DNA of 64,000 nt from Incurvaria masculella. Lineage: Eukaryota; Arthropoda; Insecta; Lepidoptera; Incurvariidae. Shown in pieces: positions 12,001-22,371 of this stretch. The stretch covers positions 26,609,021 to 26,673,020 of the forward strand of contig OX335642.1 in NCBI GenBank assembly GCA_946894095.1, read 5' to 3'. The number at the start of each line of letters is the position of its first letter. The stretch's first letter is position 1. Under the pieces are notes generated by a model. The model was not told the DNA's origin, made no database searches, and was given only the letters and a program-made list of their open reading frames with translations. Both the position numbers and the translations under genes were made by a program.

Positions 12001-13138
12001 TTTATTTGCTGCTCTTGTACGTTCAGAAATCCGAGGTGCAACACTTCTCTTCGTCTGCCCGATATACGCTTATATACATACGCTTGGTCACACAGTATAT
12101 CCTAAGCCTACGCAACAGATATCATTAATGCAAATTTATGATTTGTTTATTTATTTATTTTATTCAGCATAACAATGGTAAGAACAATTTAATCCCTATC
12201 ACCTAAACTGGCCCACAGGATGTATTATATATAGGTGGTAGCCTATTCGCACCATTCTGCACATTTGACATATCTAGCTTCTAACACGGAACGTATATTT
12301 AAAACATTTTTACACACCTTATCCTTATTTTTATGTAAGTATCTTGACAAGGAAAGCTAAAACCAGACCGACCGTCATGATATTAGCTTGGATGGGAACT
12401 GGATGCGACGCTAGGGCCCTACTTATTTTGCTTATAAGCTTCTGATGCTTATACGCAACAGAAAATTACACGTCCCATGCAAACGAATAAAAAGTTACTA
12501 ATAATTTTAATACCATTTTTTAAATTTGCTTGATATTTGAATTTAATATTGGCTTGATATTTGAATTTATTTTATTTTATTTTCGAAAAATGCATCCTGT
12601 ACGAAATCAAAGGGATAATAAAAGATGTATGAATATTATCCTTTTCCTGTTTACATTTTACATAAAACATAAAAAAAAACTGGAAAATACCAGAGATATC
12701 TAATTCTTTGGCAAAAACATATATTCGTTGCCTTATATTAGATACCAAATGTAAAATAAATTGAAACAGTGATTTTAAAATTATTAGAAATACTACGGAA
12801 CGCGTTGATATGGTTCCTCCACCGAGTTCTTCACACGAGACTCTGGGCGTGTCAAAATAGCGGAGAAATAAGCCGCAATCTCTTCGCATTCAGATCGCGG
12901 CTTTTGTGAGGGCGGATAAAGGAATCGATTTGTAAGAGCTCTGAATGATAAATTCTGCCAAGCTCCTTCCACCGCACCTCCCACGTCATGTGTAGCTTCA
13001 GGTGTATGCTGCTTCCGAATTTCAAAGTATATTATCAGGTTACTTCGGTTTTGTACTAAAGCATCGCGTGATGTAATATTTCAGTTGAATTGTATCTTTT
13101 TTTATTTAATTCTGAACACGGATAGCGAATAGTAACTG
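9069..13138. other. 4 kb without a recognised gene
   Basis: AT-rich, largely featureless. A 15-base inverted repeat (10236-10250 with 10312-10326) is the clearest structure. A 26-base tandem duplication built on CTTGATATTTGAATTTA lies near 12529-12570. 11270-11400 and 11535-11830 are GC-richer. The 98-residue minus frame at 11535-11831 matches no family I know. Confidence 0.45.
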
Positions 13139-13395
13139 ACATGATATTAGCCTAACACACCACATGAGAACTAGGTGCCATGCCGGAACCTTTCTTATAT
13201 TGTTCGGCGTTGGAAAACACGGATCATTTTTATTGGCGCTTGGACTATCGTTAATTCAATGCGATGGTACTAACACGGGGTACCATCTAGAAAAGGAAGG
13301 ACTACGGCCAGCCTCAACGGTTGAAAACTACAACTAGGTTTATCGAACCGCAAGGCGTCGCGCCACTGAACTACTACAAATAAATGCTTCATATA
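13139..13395 (+). repeat. TTAGCC-family dispersed repeat
   Basis: Starts ATGATATTAGCCTAACAC and continues with ACATGAGAACTAGGTGCC, TTGGAAAACACGG, TTCAATGCGATGG, CAGCCTCAACGGTTG and CGAACCGCAAGGCGTCG. It is one of the more complete copies. Confidence 0.65.
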
Positions 13396-14799
13396 ATTTC
13401 ACTTTGGCAACCTTACACAGTGCTTAATATTTGTTAAACTAACGGTTTCGAAGTAAGCGATGCCGTGCTGGGCGGAGAGGCTTCGCCTCCAACGCCGGAG
13501 GCATCGTCAGGACTACTTTAGTGCCCTGAGGTAATGTCTGACAGCCCGGCTAGTCAAATGGAAACTCAACTTAGTGGTACTCTTAGTCGTAGTTAGTAGA
13601 ACACATTTTGTCAGCGTTACGCCTTCTCGAAAGACCATTGTGCTTAATCAAGAGTGAATGCGAACCATCTAAGCTTATTCCAGAAATTCAACAGGTTTTT
13701 TCTATTCCTACAGGCTTCTAAGAGGGGTCCCGGTGCTAGCAGTATTTGTGCTCGTTGGTCACCACACTTGTGTACTCCAAGATTACATGGGTGGTGGTTT
13801 CCATTGTCTCCATGCAGCCACGAGTTAGAGGAATTAAGTTTAACAAATATTTCAAAATTTGTTTTAGGAAGCTAAATTGACAGAAGAGTAAACTTTGCGT
13901 ATTGACGATCCAAAGTGTTCAAGTGACACATGACCGAGCCAAGCTGGCTTCAAAAATCTGGGCATCCAACACAGGGTATCTGTAGTTCGCGCCTGACCGA
14001 AAACAACTGCTCTAGAAGGCGCAAATAGGTCTTGAGTGGAGTATCGTTCGTTTCTGTGGGATGGTTCAGTCAAGCACCTGTTCTGCTCCATGGACTCAAT
14101 ATGGCGTCGGGTCATGCGTCTCGTCGTCGAACCCGAGGAATGCCAAAATTTCGAGATCGTCTGACTCCGAAGGGATGTAGATCTGATGATTGCTGTTTCT
14201 ATTGTTCTTTGTTCTTTGCCTTAATCTGTTCTACCAAGGAATTGTCTGGCAGTAGCATTTAGATCTAAGTATGTATTTCATAATTGTGGACGGAAAAATA
14301 TGTTATGTAAACCCGTGAAGTTCCTTTGCGGGTTCTTCTTTACTGGGTTGATCGAATTTGCGGATCTTTGTGACGTAACTTGGTGTAGTTTGACTACCAA
14401 AAAGTTTAAATAAATGTAATGAAATTAAATGAAAATATCCTCTCTCTTTGAGTTGTATCGTCTATACCACAAAGAATGCTCTTCGGGTCAGCATAACGCC
14501 ATCCCTTCGTTCCTTTTCTACGGTTGCGCGTATTTAATGTCGATGTTTCTCAAATTAGAACCAACCGATCTTGTAACGCGTTTCCCTTAATGTAGGTTTT
14601 GCAAACATGATGTGGAATGCGACCAGAGTACGGGATGAAGACCGAGGTGCCATCTGTGGGGTCTCAAGACACACACAAGGGACCGGGGTCCTATGCTCTC
14701 TCGCTGATGAACTGAGCGATCTTGAACGGACCAAAAGGCCAGACGTACACGAAATGTCATTCTGTACAAACAATTTCATTTGCCTTTAAATTGTTAAAT
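13396..14799. other. Unassigned, mixed composition
   Basis: Several frames of 60-83 residues occur on both strands, for example 13864-14115 minus and 14032-14262 plus. None carries a motif I recognise. A tail-like sequence follows, so this could be the remnant body of a retrotransposon or a host transcript. Confidence 0.3.
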
Positions 14800-15118
14800 G
14801 TATTTCTGATTATTTATATTATTGTGATTTTATTTTGGTTTGATCTATTAATGCATGCTTTAATGTAATTTTAAATGTAAATTTTTTGTACAAACATAAT
14901 CTCTTTCTTGACATTTTATAGATTGTATAGTCATTTTATGACTCAATTTTATTTCGATTTGTTTGATTTTGTCTGTTTTATTGGAATTTTGATTTTTTTG
15001 TAAATCATGTAAATACATTTTTTAGGTGTATTATGTTGATGAATAGTAATTACTGGATATTACTGTATTATTCATGTATTTATGACTGCGTGCCTCAATA
15101 AAACATTATTATTATTAC
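14800..15118 (+). repeat. Transcript-like 3' tail with poly(A) signal
   Basis: About 300 bases of AT-rich, UTR-like DNA end in CCTCAATAAAACATT followed by an ATT microsatellite. An AATAAA signal followed by a short tandem tail is usual at the 3' end of insect non-LTR retrotransposons. A decayed host 3' UTR is the alternative. Confidence 0.35.
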
Positions 15119-16164
15119 ATTTTTTCTCAAACATACCGATTTCAGTGATTGGAATACAACTTGTATGAAAGTTGACGCTAGCAATATATTTTTAATTTAA
15201 AGTAGGAAATAGCTTTATAAAATTACGTAACGTAAAAGTACGTAAAAAATTTGAGGGGCATATCCAACGGAACTATATTGTTTCCCCAAAAAGAAACCCC
15301 GATTTGCTTATTCATCTGAATACAGCTAGCCGGATTATGGAAATGAGTGAACCAGAAAACCATTTTATTTTTGTAACTGGAAGAGAAAATTATTTCAATT
15401 TCCATTAATGTTTCTCTAATAAAGCCGAGATATACTTCCGAGAATCGCAAAATATCTGTTCGCGAACTCAAGCAAAGTTTGCGGGGGCCGCCAAGATGTA
15501 TAGAGCGCCATTGAAAATAGAAAATGCGAGGTGAATTATAAGCAGACCCCTGGTATTCTAACCCCTCCCTATTCGTCCTTCAGACCCCGCCTACTGGATC
15601 TTCTCAAATCTCGGTCGGCTGTACTTTCCGGCCAGGCTTTCGGTGGCGACAGAGCTAACTTTATTTATTTAAACTTCCGAAGTAAAAAAAAAGTTAGGTC
15701 AAAATTTGGTTACGGTAGCGCCTTTGAGGTAAGTATCTTATTTTGAATGTTTTAAAATCAACTTAAAGAATAATTAGAGTAATGTAGATAAATATGGACC
15801 GCCTTGAGTAATGTTTTATTGAAAAACGTGTTTTTGTAGAAGTATCATTACTTTTAAATCGGTTGGACCCTTATCATACCATCTACAGAACCATTTTATT
15901 CTTGTCCCAAGTTCCATCTTCTGTAAAATAAAAATAATAAAGCCGCGACGCCTTGCGGGTGAAGCAACTCTTAGTGCGGTTTGGTTTCAGACGATTGGCG
16001 GCTTTCGGTAAGCGGTAAGGACATTCTTACACGGCACTTAGTTCCCATGTGGTGTATTAGGCTAATAAATAAAGCCCACTTAAATTAATAAATAAATTAA
16101 TTAATTAATATTTTTATTCTGATCTACAAAGTTATACAAACATATTTACTGTGTTTTAATTTTT
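15119..16164. other. Mostly unassigned; TTAGCC fragment at 15985-16065
   Basis: 15985-16065 reads GGCGGCTTTCGG, GCACTTAGTTCCCATGTGG and TGTATTAGGCTAAT, a minus-strand end of the TTAGCC family. 15540-15720 is GC-richer with a 71-residue frame of unknown nature. The rest is AT-rich with no visible gene. Confidence 0.45.
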
Positions 16165-16370
16165 CGATAAAATGTCTCGTAGTTCAGCGTGGCTCTTGGC
16201 ATAGGCCTCCTCCAACATTTTCCACTAAATTCTGTTTCGCGCTACCCTTCTCCAATGGTGTCCCGCCGTGAGTTTCAACGTCGTCCTATCGCGTGTGTTG
16301 GCATCTTCTCTTGCGTTTGCCATCTTTGGGCTACCAGTCAGTCACAGTTATGCTCCATTTGTCGTCTTTA
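16165..16370 (-). pseudogene. Non-LTR retrotransposon ORF2 C-terminus, decayed
   Basis: Read on the minus strand, 16370-16300 gives DDKWSITVTDW, a stop, then PKDGKRKRED. A different frame at 16218-16168 gives MLEEAYAKSHAELRDIL. These are the RWS..VT.W.P..GKR.R and LEEAYAK.H.ELRDIL motifs found at the end of insect LINE reverse-transcriptase polyproteins. At least one in-frame stop and a frameshift show it is dead. I cannot fix the clade (Jockey-, CR1- or RTE-like). Nothing upstream of the tail is preserved, so it is a typical 5'-truncated insertion. Confidence 0.65.
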
Positions 16371-17285
16371 TCTCATCAACAGTTACATAATAAATAATTT
16401 TGAAAAGTTTCAAGCAAAAGATGTTGATTTTTATATACAAAATCGCCCTTTTCAGCTGTTTGAAACAAAAAAACCCTTATTTATAATTTGTCGCTCTATA
16501 GTTTGACTAACGCAACCCTACCGAGCCTGACTGCGCGATGGCGTGTGTCGTGCTAGGCCTGAATGCTGAGATAAATTACTCGAAATGTTATTCCCTCGCA
16601 CGAAACACATTCTGGCAGAGGGCGCTTCCATCGATACTCAATAGCGAGGAGTCACACTTTAGCGATTTCGGGGTGTGTGGAATTGTCCTAGGAGTGTACA
16701 GCGTGTTATGGATAGAGGGAACCGAATTAGGATAGCCAGTATTTTGGGGTAGGTGGAACAGTTGCGAGGAGTGCATGTTAGATATTCGAGCCGATATTAT
16801 CAGTGATTTCAAGTGTCGCATTTATGTGTTCCGAGGAACGAGTTAGTGCTTCAGGTGATGGGAGCTGTGAAGGAACTACGTAATGAGTATTATGCGAAAC
16901 TGCGCTCGAACTTGCAATCAAAATTTTCATAAAAGGATTTTTGTGCGGTCCCCTAGTCAACGACTTCTAATTTTTGTATATTTGAATGAATTATATCGAA
17001 CACATTCCTATTTCCAAACTCTCAAATAAGTCATTGGATTTTATAATGTCGATCACATGGGCTATTTTACATTGTTCGAAGGCTAGAGGATTTTATTACT
17101 AAAATCAGACAAAACACTCGAAGTTGACCGTCACAATAGGCCAAGAGCTTGAAAAATACTTTAAGAAGAACTACACAAAGGATTAAACATATTTAGATGC
17201 TTTTAGGGATGATTAGCTCAAAAAAGGATGCCGTTTAGTGGGATGAATTTTTTTTTTGTAATCGGACACGACTGACTAATAATGC
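16371..17285. other. No gene recognised
   Basis: 16500-16930 is of mixed composition with short frames on both strands (65, 77 and 60 residues). None is recognised. 16960-17285 is AT-rich. Confidence 0.4.
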
Positions 17286-17402
17286 CATGTCCAGGCCCAA
17301 CACACCGGACCCACGTAGGAATCTGGCGCTATGCCGGGACCTTTATCATGTGAACACGGCTACATTGAATTGGATAATAAACACGGAAAATATCCTTGTA
17401 TT
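17286..17402 (+). repeat. TTAGCC-family fragment
   Basis: Contains CCAACACACCGGACCCACG, GGCGCTATGCCGGGACCTTT, CTACATTGAATTGGAT and AACACGGAAAATATCC. Only the first half of the family is present. Confidence 0.6.
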
Positions 17403-19474
17403 GACCCGCTGCTGTAGCCAATTCTGTAAAATAACCAACCCAGCATAAACATATTTGTGACACGCAAGTATAGTCGCAGACGTATTGGAGGGTTTGTGTT
17501 GGTAGGCACTGACTTTGATAACGCATTTTGGGAGCATGTTCCAGCGCGGTGGCGATGTTTGGACTATGTGGTACACGACGCGCGACCGACTATGTGGACA
17601 GTTTATCCATACGACGACGACCCGGGTAACGTCCGCATAGCAGTTCTCCTTCCTTTTCTCTTCTGTGATAGTAAAGTAACTCTTTCGAGGTGAGAGGTGG
17701 AATTAAAGTTGAGTTAATGCCAATATTGTATTATAATTCAAACGCAATTTCGAAGATATAATTTTCATTCATACCCAATTCTTAGGACATTTTTTGGGTG
17801 CAAGATAGAGGCATAAAACCGCTTCAAGAATTTCGTGACAAGTACTGCTGTTAATTAAGAGTTTGTTTAAAAGAACCGCCCGCAAGCGATGTTCCATACA
17901 AACGTAGGTCAAGGTAATAAAATGATTTGAAAACGACTTTAACGATTTACTTAATAAAACAAAAGCAAGCCAAACAAGAGAAGAACTAAATAAAAAAACA
18001 CAAATGGCAAGACACGGATATTGTACATAAAAAATCAATGGCAATGGTTTTCAAGTGATTTCCGAACTACTTTTGTGCGTGGGCAACATTTTCTGATGAC
18101 CCATATTAAGGTTAAGTTATAAAAGATAGGCTACATAATGATGGGGATACAATATTTTTTAACATTACAACTGGAAATAAGGAAGAACGCCATCGTATCT
18201 CGGTCTACAAACACAAAGGAGAAAATGACAGAGCACCGTTCCGTGTTATTATTTTTTACGATCGTCTGAAGCCGGCAATCCGGTTTGATGACAGCCATAA
18301 ATTTTTATATTCGCACTCATCGGACAGTGTCACTATCGTCCTCCGAGGGCCTCCCTTCGAAGTTTAACTTTATCTTGTCTTAAAACGGTCAATGTTGGGA
18401 GAAAAATATTTCCTAGCACATTACTAAGCCTATAACAGTTTTCTTGATGGTGATACGGTTCTATTCGTGACCACACATTTCCGATTGTTTTTGCTCTAGT
18501 AGTAGTATGAATGGGTGCGAAAATGAAGAGAGGGTGTGACGTCGAATAAAATAATAGGGCAATTCTGCAGAGCTGTTTTGGCATCCATAAATACGTGTGG
18601 AATATCACCACAGAGATTGGGACAGGAATGGAGCGGTCGCAGACGGAAAGACCGCACAGACTGAAAGTCGTAAAGATGCCATTTAGAGACTTATAATGGT
18701 GGGATTTAATATTGATTTTATTCGGGGATAAAAATGTATTCAGCGAAGTTAAGATGACTTAGTCAGTACTCAAAAGCCACCTGAAAGACACAAATAAAAT
18801 AGACGGGTGGGTTATAACAATAAAAAAAAGAGTGATGCTGCTGCATTTTTTTCCACGCATGTCGCAAGAGGAAACGGTGGGATTTTACGTTAAGATGGTT
18901 ATACTAGCCAATGCGAATAGTTTAATTGCGTTAATTTCCTGTCCCCATGGAAGAATATTTTAATTTGTGATAATGATTTTAATTTTTAGTTTCTTAATAT
19001 TTTATCAAATAAACCTTCAACCTATTTCCTGATATCTATGGAATGAGAACATGAAAAAAAACATGTATAATTCCAGCTAACGGTCTACCAAAACAGAAAG
19101 TTTTTTTTTTTAACAGAAATTGATATTTTATGCATGGAAAAATGTTTTGAAGTCAGGTCTCAAATATATTATTTTTCAAGTTTGCGGATTATATTGATAT
19201 TAACTAATATTTATTTCAATACCATTTCAAAGATCTTAACATTATCTGCAGCGAAGAATATGTTTAACTTTTCCCAATTTCTTTAACGAAACAATAAAAA
19301 AACCGTTATGTGGGTTGGTCACATTTAGAAAGAATTATTTCGAGCTGCTCTAACTAATTAATTATTTCGGGCTCTTGCTATCTCGTTTTAATCGCAAAGA
19401 TTGGTCCAAAATGTTAGGTATGAGGATGCTCTTAATAGTTCAGTTTAGTCTCATAAGTTACTAGCTTTACTCCC
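17403..19474. other. 2 kb without a recognised gene
   Basis: A 78-residue plus frame (17457-17693) and 91- and 92-residue minus frames (17769-18044, 18333-18611) are present but have no recognisable motif. The remainder is AT-rich. No repeat family could be assigned. Confidence 0.4.
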
Positions 19475-19597
19475 GCCCATATTCAATGAACGATGGTGGA
19501 AGTGGCACTGCAAATTGTCCCTTTTATCCATTGAGTTAAATTTAGCCGTTCATGCATGGCCTGGTACAAAACCTAGTTCTCATAAAGAGTGTTGTGA
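19475..19597 (-). repeat. TTAGCC-family fragment, reversed
   Basis: Reads ATTCAATGAACGATGGTGG, AGTGGCACTGCAAATTGTCC, CATGGCCTGGTAC and CCTAGTTCTCAT, the reverse complement of the family's first half, diverged. Confidence 0.55.
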
Positions 19598-20319
19598 TAA
19601 TATAATAGAAGGTATCGTATTAGCCATCTAAGTTCAGTTAAATTAAAAAAAAGTTGATGATAATTTGTTATTTATGTAATTTTGAATTATAAGAGAGAAG
19701 CACAAAGGAAAATAAGATTGGTTTCATCAGTGCAATTGCAATATGTAGATCATTGGCATGGCTAGTGAGAAAAAAAGTTTGTTAAAACAGATAACCTTGT
19801 AAGCTTATAATATTGTAGATGGTAGAGGCGGTCATCGTGCAAGCGTCGCAAATGATGTGGCGATATCGGTCGAGCATCGTAAATTCACCATCTCGAGAAA
19901 TGGTGGACTAAGGCGGAAATCTTGAATAGGATTCTTCTGTCTGCAACATTCTTCGAACTACTTTTCCAACTGGTAATGATAAAATATTGGTTCTCACTGA
20001 GAAACTACCAAAGAAGTAGTTACTATATAAAAGTGACCTAACAAAGGATTCTAGTATCACAATGTGTACCTCACTGAATAAAAGTTTTGAAATAACTTTA
20101 TTCAAATATTTTTATCGTACTTGAGACGTTGACAGAAGTATTTCTTGTAATGTTATGAATGAGGTCTGGGCTCAGGAGTCGCCACTTAAATATGTACTTA
20201 AAGTTTAAAATGGCTTCTTAACACAATTGATATTTTTTATTAATTTTTATTTTATTTTATTGGGCACACAATACAGACAGTGTCCCACTCGGATAAGTGA
20301 ACAGAAATTGCCAAAAAAC

Positions 20320-20324
20320 ATAAC
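20320..20324. repeat. Target-site duplication, left (ATAAC)
   Basis: ATAAC immediately precedes the TG of the 5' LTR and is repeated right after the CA of the 3' LTR at 27072-27076. Five bases is within the usual BEL/Pao range. The inferred empty site reads AAAAC-ATAAC-AAAATT. Confidence 0.85.
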
Positions 20325-20797
20325 TGTTGGCGACGCGATCATAAAACTCTAAAGTAGACATTTCTTGTGAATACAAAATTGTATAGAATAGTACTGCAGG
20401 TGTTCATTTGTAAAGTGTTTGTATCTAGCTGCCGTACCGTTCATATTGAATAGTGCTGCACGTGTTTGGTTGCTAGTATTTGATCCCTGCCGCCGTGCCT
20501 TAAGATAGTAATTGTTTAGAGTATTTTAGAGGTAAAATATTTCCTCGATTCCCCGTAAAGTTCGTGCACCTGAGGGCTGTAAACGCGGCACGCTGTAAAG
20601 TCACCATTGTATGCCCACCTGCGCGTCCGCCTTATGCGGCGCGGCAGTTATCTAAAGGTTGTTTCAGGGAATATTTGGCAGGGCATAGTTTCACGTAGCT
20701 GACCGCAATAAACCTATTGTGCGTCGGCTCGGTGCGGCGAGCCGTCTTGGAAAGAATTTTATAGCATGCAGGTGCGCGTTTCATAGTAACCATGTGA

Positions 20798-20847
20798 ATT
20801 TACTTAGGTATGTTTATAGGTAGCATTTTGGAAATACCTAAGTAAAT
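20798..20847. repeat. 14-bp perfect hairpin in the 5' LTR
   Basis: ATTTACTTAGGTAT at 20798-20811 is exactly inverted at 20834-20847, with a 22-base loop. The same structure is at 25567-25616 in the 3' LTR. Function unknown. It might be a regulatory RNA stem or a fossil insertion inside the ancestral LTR. Confidence 0.8.
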
Positions 20848-21739
20848 GTCTCATATGTACACACATGTAATATAGATTTATAGTAAGTATTGAGTAACAT
20901 ATTATTTTATGCACACAGAAATAGCTTTTAGGGGTGTGCATACAAACCAATATGCTATTATAAAGTGTGTCATTGCATATCATTATTATATGGAAAGATT
21001 CGAAAGTATAAAGTATATCTATTTTTATGAACATTACTTGTATTTAGAGTACACATTTAAAGATATTATAGAGAGTTCTGTTTTGCATATCATACTTTGA
21101 GGAAAGCTTAGAAAGTGTAAAGTACGTATAATGGAAATATATAGTGTATATAAAATAGACATTCCTAATATTTTAAGACTTATTAATAGCATGAAGGTTT
21201 TTAGAGCTTAAGTATCATTTGATAGCTGTTTTAAGTGATTTGTGTATTTAATATGTATAGAGGATGTTTGCATAATTATAGAAGTGCATTTTGTTTATAT
21301 AAATACCTATATTGAAAGACGTTTGCAAAGCATTAGGATTTTAAAGTAATGTTTCTCTGGTAGCAATCCAAGATAAATATATAGGAAAGTATCGTTTAAA
21401 GGATTGTGTGCGTTATAAGTTTTCTATCAAGTTATATGACATTATTTGATATCATATGTGAAATCCTATTTTAAAGTATATATAACCATTGTGTTATTAT
21501 TTAGTTTAAAAGTATGACTTTACAGCTTTAGGACAAATATATGAATGTTAGAAAGTTAATTATGTATACGTTGTATAGTACATGTGCAAAATGATGTATA
21601 TTGTTTTTGTATGTGTATTATATTTTCTTATAATATGCGATATTAATAAAGATTTGACTCCGAGAAATACTCTCGGCCGATTGTTGTCTGTTCGCCTTCC
21701 CTTCTGCCCCGCACCGCAGACCGCACCTAAACTTGTAGA

Positions 21740-21811
21740 GTCAGGTATAAATAAGGGTCCCTGACACAATAGGGCCAGATCGTACTGGCGCTCCGACTAA
21801 ACGGGTCGGAG
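21740..21811 (+). promoter_or_regulatory. Probable core promoter of the 5' LTR
   Basis: TATAAATA at 21746-21753 lies inside a dyad (GTCAGG 21740-21745, CCTGAC 21760-21765). About 40 bases on is a hairpin with 7-bp arms, CTCCGAC (21791-21797) and GTCGGAG (21805-21811). A TATA box followed by structured RNA is what the U3/R boundary of an LTR would look like. The start of transcription is not shown by sequence alone. Confidence 0.45.
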
Positions 21812-22303
21812 ACGCTGCCTTATATAGTTCGCTTCTCTACGCCAACCAAGTGGGTTCGGCAAAGTTGAAAGTTTACATAGTTTTTATAGTTTAAAGTTTC
21901 ATAGTTTATTTTAAAGTTTATAGTGGCCTTTCGCCTATCGAGTTAGTCTCTGACCAGTCAGGTCGAGTCTGCTTACTTTGAAGTGCGGTGCTCGTGGTGC
22001 GATAGCGGTACATGCGGTGCAGAAGTTAAGGCGTGCTGCCGGCAACCTGGTCGGGGGTACAGCTCGGCTCTACATCCAGACGCTTGCGTTTCATTTCAAG
22101 TCGCAAAGCGCTCCGGTGCCTTGGGGAGGTTCCATAGCCGGGTGCATCACTCGGTGGCTCGGTAGGTCCCGACGCTGAGTCGGTCCTCGCCAAGGAGGGA
22201 GCGGAGTACCGTCGGAGCTGTGCTTGCGTAGCGAAGAGCAGCCAGCCGTTCGGGTTCCGAGTGTCACCCGGGAACCGAACGCTCGCTGGCCGGTCGCTAT
22301 CAA

Positions 22304-22321
22304 TGGTCCTTCGAGCCGGAT
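22304..22321 (+). other. Primer-binding site, tRNA-Tyr type
   Basis: Two bases after the LTR, 18 bases beginning TGGTCCTTCGAGCC are the complement of the 3' end of insect tRNA-Tyr including CCA, as I recall that tRNA sequence. This is where minus-strand DNA synthesis would start. The match runs to the first bases of the T-arm and then breaks. Confidence 0.8.
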
Positions 22322-22371
22322 GGTACGTCGCATCTACAACGCATGCATCGAGGTGAAGTTACCGCAGCACC

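Larger units (their letters stand above)
20325..22302 (+). repeat. 5' LTR of the BEL element
   Basis: 1978 bp, beginning TGTTGGCGACGCG and ending GGTCGCTATCA. This is long for a BEL LTR. It contains a TATA-like box (21746-21753), two hairpins (20798-20847 and 21791-21811), and a GC-rich 3' third after an AT-rich middle. The short frames inside it recur exactly in the 3' LTR and are chance frames in repeated sequence, not genes. Confidence 0.92.

Noticed and set aside
13340..13375. CGAACCGCAAGGCG and neighbouring GTAGTTCAGTGGCGC-like reverse strand resemble tRNA boxes
   Set aside because: The A-box-like and B-box-like parts are far too close together for a tRNA. This is the distal part of a dispersed repeat that may once have been tRNA-derived.
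20804..22178. Several short frames on both strands inside the BEL LTR, repeated in the other LTR
   Set aside because: Their exact repetition follows from the LTR duplication. They have no motifs and overlap on opposite strands.
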